A DNA stretch of 64,000 nucleotides from JACKHA01 sp041401985 (lineage in GTDB: Bacteria; Planctomycetota; Phycisphaerae; Phycisphaerales; UBA1924). Below the pieces are notes generated by a model that was not told the origin of the DNA, did no database searches, and saw only the letters and a list, made by a program, of their open reading frames with translations. The stretch lies in assembly GCA_041401985.1 (NCBI GenBank), contig JAWKTE010000017.1, forward strand, positions 23,573 through 87,572, in the 5' to 3' direction. The number at the start of each line of letters is the position of its first letter. The stretch's first letter is position 1. The translations under genes were made by a program, and so were the position numbers. This document shows positions 60,901-64,000 of this stretch, in pieces.

Positions 60901-61231
60901 GTGTTTCTCCTGCGACCTTGCCGCCCGCGTCGGCCGACGACCGACGCGGGGTGGATTCGACAGCGTCCTCCGGTCCGGCCAGTTCCCTGGCCGGGGAGGC
61001 GCGTTGCTCAGCGGATGTGAGACGGTCTCAGCAATCCCCAGCGGGACAGGCTACCGCGAAGCACAAGCCGATGCAATGGAAAGCCGGGGCTCCGACAGCC
61101 ATTCGGGATATGATTGGATCGAATGAACGCCGGCGCGGAAACCGGTGCGATTGGGTTCCGAACAAGCCGGCGAGCGGACCCGACCCCGCCGACAACCGGG
61201 CCGCCGGGAGAATGCCGATGCGTGCGTTGGG
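60901..61231. other. Divergent intergenic region with a leader hairpin
   Basis: 331 bp. A perfect 10-bp stem (CCCGCGTCGG 60923-60932 / CCGACGCGGG 60940-60949) would lie in the 5' leader of the protease mRNA, about 22 nt before its ATG. A TATGAT at about 61109 is a possible -10 for the plus-strand gene at 61232. No gene was seen. Confidence 0.5.
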
Positions 61232-61984
61232 GTGACGAGGTATTTCTACAGCCTGGACGACCAGACGCGGGTGGGTCCGGTAACCATCGAGACGCTCCGC
61301 GCGCTCGTGGTCGCCGGGACGCTCCGGGCCGAGCACCTGGTGTTCGTCGAAGGGGCGACGGCATGGGCCGAGGCCCGCGACGTGCCGGGCCTGCTTGCGC
61401 CGCGCGCGCCGGGCGAGGGCGTCAAGCCCCGCAAGGCGACGACGCGGTCGATCGGCCTGCGCCCGATCCGGACCAGCGAGTACGCCTCGACGCCTCGGGC
61501 CCGGGGCATGGCGATCGCGCGGGGCTTCTACGGCCCGCCCGAGGCGTGCCCCCTGCGGTATCGCGCCGTGGCCGCGATGACCGATCTGGCGGTCGCCGGG
61601 CTTTTGCTGACGGTGACGATCCCCGCGGCTCGTTGGGCCGCGGGCGCGATCGGCGTGGGAACCGGCGCGGCGGCCGATGGCATCATGGGCGGGGCGGGCA
61701 TCGCGACGTGGCTGGCGCTCGTCGTGACGCCCTGGCTGTACCACGCCGGGTTCGAGTGCTCGGGCTGGCGCGGCTCGCCGGGCAAGCGGGCCCTGGCGAT
61801 CCAGGTCGTGGACCATCGCGGGGAGCGGCTCTCGTTCCGGCGCGCGACCGTTCGCCACTTCGCCAAGGCGGTCGCGGGGCTGACGCTGGGCATCGGGCTT
61901 ATCGCGGCGTGGTGGGACCAGCGCCTGCGGACGTGGCACGACCGGATCGCGGGCGCGCGGGTCGAACGGACGCCGCCGGTCTGA
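61232..61984 (+). CDS. GYF_2 and RDD domain membrane protein
   Basis: 250 residues from GTG 61232 (VTRYFYSLDDQTRVGPVTIE), chosen because the GYF_2 domain begins there; an in-frame upstream start at 61145 adds 29 residues of low quality. GYF_2 covers residues about 3-55 (GPVTIETLRALVVAGTLRAE then W). The RDD domain follows, about 130-245, with RYRAVAAMTDLAVAGLLLTV (first helix with the R...D), two further helices, and GWRGSPGKRALAIQVVDHRG, then RLRTWHDRIAGARVE, the typical RDD end. GYF_2/RDD proteins are common in planctomycetes; the role is unknown. Confidence 0.88.
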   Translation: MTRYFYSLDDQTRVGPVTIETLRALVVAGTLRAEHLVFVEGATAWAEARDVPGLLAPRAPGEGVKPRKATTRSIGLRPIRTSEYASTPRARGMAIARGFYGPPEACPLRYRAVAAMTDLAVAGLLLTVTIPAARWAAGAIGVGTGAAADGIMGGAGIATWLALVVTPWLYHAGFECSGWRGSPGKRALAIQVVDHRGERLSFRRATVRHFAKAVAGLTLGIGLIAAWWDQRLRTWHDRIAGARVERTPPV

Positions 61985-62073
61985 TCCGCATCGCGCCGAC
62001 CGATCCGTGAAGATCGCGTGAACAAGCCCGCGGGGCGGAATCGCAAGCCCGCCGACCATAGCATTCCCCCAGC

Positions 62074-63315
62074 ATGGCAATCCGAACCTGTCGCGCCGCC
62101 CGGCGCGCGATCCGTCCGGCGATCGTCCCCCTCGCCCTGTTCCTGCTCCTTTCCTCCTGCGGCCAGCAACGCCCCGAGTACACGCCGCCCGGCCCGCCCG
62201 AGGTCACCGTCGCCCACCCTGTGTTCCGGGCGATCCCGGACACGCTCGAGTTCACCGCGACGATCCGCGGGGCCCGCGAGGTGGACATCCGCTCGCGCGT
62301 CGAGGGGTACCTGCTGGTCAAGCACGCCGACGGCGGCATCCGCGTCGAAGAGAACGCGGAACTGTTCACGCTCGACGCCCGCCCCTTCGCCGCGGCGGTG
62401 CGCGAGGGCGAGGCGGTCGTGCTGCAGCGTGAGGCCGAACTGGCCCAGGCCGAGGTGGAACTGGCCGCCGAGCGCGACGCGATGCAGCGGGGCGGCTCGA
62501 ACCAGTTGCAGATCAACAACGCGGTGGCGGCCCGGGACGTGGCGGCGGCCCTGCTGTCGCTGGCCGAGGCCCAACTGGTGCGGGCCCGCCTGGACGAGGA
62601 GTGGGCCGTGGTCCGTGCGCCGTTCGGCGGGCGGATGAGTTTCTCGTCTGTCGAAGAGGGGGATCTGATCTCGGCCAACCAGCCGCTGGCCCGGATCATC
62701 GAGGACTCGGTGGTGTACGCGGTCTACGACATCGACGAGCGGACGCTGCTGGAACTCCGCGAGAAGTACAACAACCTCCGCCCCGGCGAGGACGGTCGCC
62801 CCAACCTGGTCGTGCGGCTCGGGCGGGCCAACGACCGGGGGTACCCATACGTCGGTCGGTTCTACCGGGCCGAGGCCGGCGTGAACCCCGACACGGGCAC
62901 GATCCGCGTCGAGGCCGAGTTCGACAACCCGGACGGGGCGATCCTGCCCGGCACGTTCGTGCGGGTGCAGCCGGTGTTCGGCGATCGCGACGCGGTCCTG
63001 ATCCCGGACCTGGCGGTGCAGGCCGACCAGCAGGGGCGGTACGTGCTCGTCGTTGACCAGGACAACGTGGCCCGCCGCGTGGCGGTGCGGGTCAACGGCC
63101 CGGTCTACGAGCGGATGCGTCCTGTGCAGGAGATCATCGGCGAGAGCCTCAATGGCGACCCGCCGCCGACGCCCCGACTCACGCCGGATGCCCGCGTGAT
63201 CGTCAGCGGCCTGCAGCGCGTCCGCGACGGCACGCCCGTCGACGCGGCGTTCGAGGGTGAGCGGAACCAGGGCGAGCAGGAACCCCCGGGCGGGGCAGCC
63301 GCGCCGGGCCACTGA
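62074..63315 (+). CDS. RND efflux periplasmic adaptor (membrane fusion protein)
   Basis: 413 residues. The signal peptide ends in LFLLLSSC, with the lipobox Cys at residue 29, so it is an inner-membrane-anchored lipoprotein of the AcrA/MexA type. The barrel-sandwich/lipoyl halves are TIRGAREVDIRSRVEGYLLV and WAVVRAPFGGRMSFSSVEEG; between them is a short coiled coil (EAELAQAEVELAAERDAMQR). The beta-barrel and membrane-proximal domains follow (GTIRVEAEFDNPDGAILPGT). TAGCAT (62059-62064) lies 9 nt before ATG 62074, giving at most a 3-nt leader. It is followed after 105 bp by the RND pump gene. The substrate is unknown. Confidence 0.92.
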   Translation: MAIRTCRAARRAIRPAIVPLALFLLLSSCGQQRPEYTPPGPPEVTVAHPVFRAIPDTLEFTATIRGAREVDIRSRVEGYLLVKHADGGIRVEENAELFTLDARPFAAAVREGEAVVLQREAELAQAEVELAAERDAMQRGGSNQLQINNAVAARDVAAALLSLAEAQLVRARLDEEWAVVRAPFGGRMSFSSVEEGDLISANQPLARIIEDSVVYAVYDIDERTLLELREKYNNLRPGEDGRPNLVVRLGRANDRGYPYVGRFYRAEAGVNPDTGTIRVEAEFDNPDGAILPGTFVRVQPVFGDRDAVLIPDLAVQADQQGRYVLVVDQDNVARRVAVRVNGPVYERMRPVQEIIGESLNGDPPPTPRLTPDARVIVSGLQRVRDGTPVDAAFEGERNQGEQEPPGGAAAPGH

Positions 63316-63385
63316 CCCCGCTCGCCGGGTTCGCCACCCCCTTCCGCTCGTCTTCTTCCCGCTTGTCTTCCTCCCGCTTGTGTTC

Positions 63386-63412
63386 GTCGCTCGGTCGCTC
63401 CGCCGCTCCCGG
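63386..63412. repeat. Octamer-type tract before the RND pump gene
   Basis: CGTCGCTC GGTCGCTC CGCCGCTC are reverse-complement units of the GNAGCGAC family. The tract ends 8 nt before ATG 63421. Confidence 0.55.
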
Positions 63413-63420
63413 ACTCCCCC

Positions 63421-64000
63421 ATGATCAGCCGCTTCTTCATCGACCGCCCTGTGTTCGCGTCGGTGATCTCCATCGTGCTGGTGCTGCTGGGCATCGTGGC
63501 GGCCCGCGGGCTGCCGGTGGCCCAGTACCCGGAACTGGCCCCGCCGGTGGTGCAGGTGACGGCCCAGTACCCCGGGGCCAACGCCCAGGTCATCGCCGAG
63601 ACCGTCGCCGCCCCGCTCGAGCAGGAGATCAACGGCGTCGACCGCATGATCTACATGAACTCGACCTGCACGGACGGCCAGTACACGCTGGACATCTCGT
63701 TCGAGGTCGGGACGGACATCGACCTGGCGGCGATCCTGGTGCAGAACCGGGTGAGCCTGGCCGAGCCGCGCCTGCCGGAGGAGGTGCGCCGACAGGGCGT
63801 GACGGTGCGGAAGCAGTCGACGACGCTGGCGGGCGTGATCGCGCTGTACAGCCCGGAGGGGCAGTACGACGACCTGTACCTGGCGAACTATCTGACGATC
63901 AACTGGAAGGACGAGTTCGCCCGCATCTACGGCGCGGGCGGGATCCAGGTGTTCCCGGCCAAGGACTACGGGATGCGGATCTGGCTCGACCCGGCCCGCC
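63421..64000 (+). CDS. RND efflux pump inner-membrane subunit, cut by window edge
   Basis: The first 193 residues are visible (MISRFFIDRPVFASVISIVL...). The N-terminus FFIDRPVFASVISIVLVLLG and VAQYPELAPPVVQVTAQYPG then GANAQVIAETVAAPLEQEIN and VDRMIYMNSTC match the first porter subdomain of AcrB/MexB-type HAE1 transporters. With the upstream adaptor it forms a proton-driven tripartite efflux pump; no outer-membrane channel gene is seen in the window. The start ATG has no Shine-Dalgarno and follows repeat DNA. Confidence 0.95.
   Translation, partial: MISRFFIDRPVFASVISIVLVLLGIVAARGLPVAQYPELAPPVVQVTAQYPGANAQVIAETVAAPLEQEINGVDRMIYMNSTCTDGQYTLDISFEVGTDIDLAAILVQNRVSLAEPRLPEEVRRQGVTVRKQSTTLAGVIALYSPEGQYDDLYLANYLTINWKDEFARIYGAGGIQVFPAKDYGMRIWLDPAR

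Overview
The window is high-GC bacterial chromosome and looks like a planctomycete of the class Phycisphaerae (probably Phycisphaerales). The evidence is an ECF sigma factor paired with a Ser/Thr kinase carrying kinesin-light-chain-type TPRs, a secreted protease ending in a Cys-bounded repeat of the [10 protein letters not shown]...[15 protein letters not shown] type (resembling the 'GC-type dockerin' of that group), a DUF4175-like coiled-coil protein in an operon with a squalene-cyclase-like protein, a divergent CTP synthase, and flagellar rod/L-ring genes. There is no phage, transposase, rRNA, tRNA or CRISPR. I estimate about 40 genes, and both window ends cut genes.

Layout. 1-3045 (minus): two secretion/effector-like proteins, one with a LysM-like segment and one truncated by the left edge whose C-terminus may be a toxin. 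3276-6896: ECF sigma factor and a kinase-TPR protein. 6897-18135 (plus): accessory block with a decayed XRE regulator, a small unknown gene, a giant DUF5724/DUF4132/DUF7737-like protein, then a compact RNA-repair cassette hen1 - unknown 230-aa gene - pnkp. 18451-31074: secreted BNR/VPS10-type propeller with PDZ and EF-hand inserts, AI-2E-family permease, pyrG, and two tandem secreted M1 aminopeptidases. 31158-35537: nrdR, then an arginine operon argR-argC-argB-argF. 35806-42267: small planctomycete proteins, a TPR lipoprotein, holB, a small lipoprotein, a GT87-like membrane glycosyltransferase and a PfkB sugar kinase. 42667-50313: DUF4175-like operon. 50765-53302: clpC. 53550-57327 (minus): flgG-flgA-flgH downstream of a SAM methyltransferase. 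57718-60900 (minus): secreted trypsin-like protease. 61232-64000: GYF_2/RDD membrane protein and the start of an RND efflux operon.

Two genome-scale signals stand out. First, many genes have a TANNNT hexamer ending 5-6 nt before the start codon, which places the predicted transcription start on the initiator codon (leaderless mRNAs): the ECF sigma gene, hen1, argR, holB, the small lipoprotein gene, the methyltransferase gene and the 149-aa gene. Second, degenerate 8-bp-unit tandem repeats of several flavours (CTCTGTGN, GNAGCGAC/GTGACGNA, CTCCGTGN) are scattered through intergenic DNA and run into the 5' ends of genes. In two genes (flgA and the squalene-cyclase-like gene) they encode the hydrophobic core of the signal peptide, and in argB they leave the gene without an obvious in-frame start.

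The most interesting candidate system is the Hen1/Pnkp RNA-repair cassette with an unrecognised third gene coupled between its two enzymes, downstream of a giant DUF4132-type protein. All functional statements are from reading the sequence; no searches were run.
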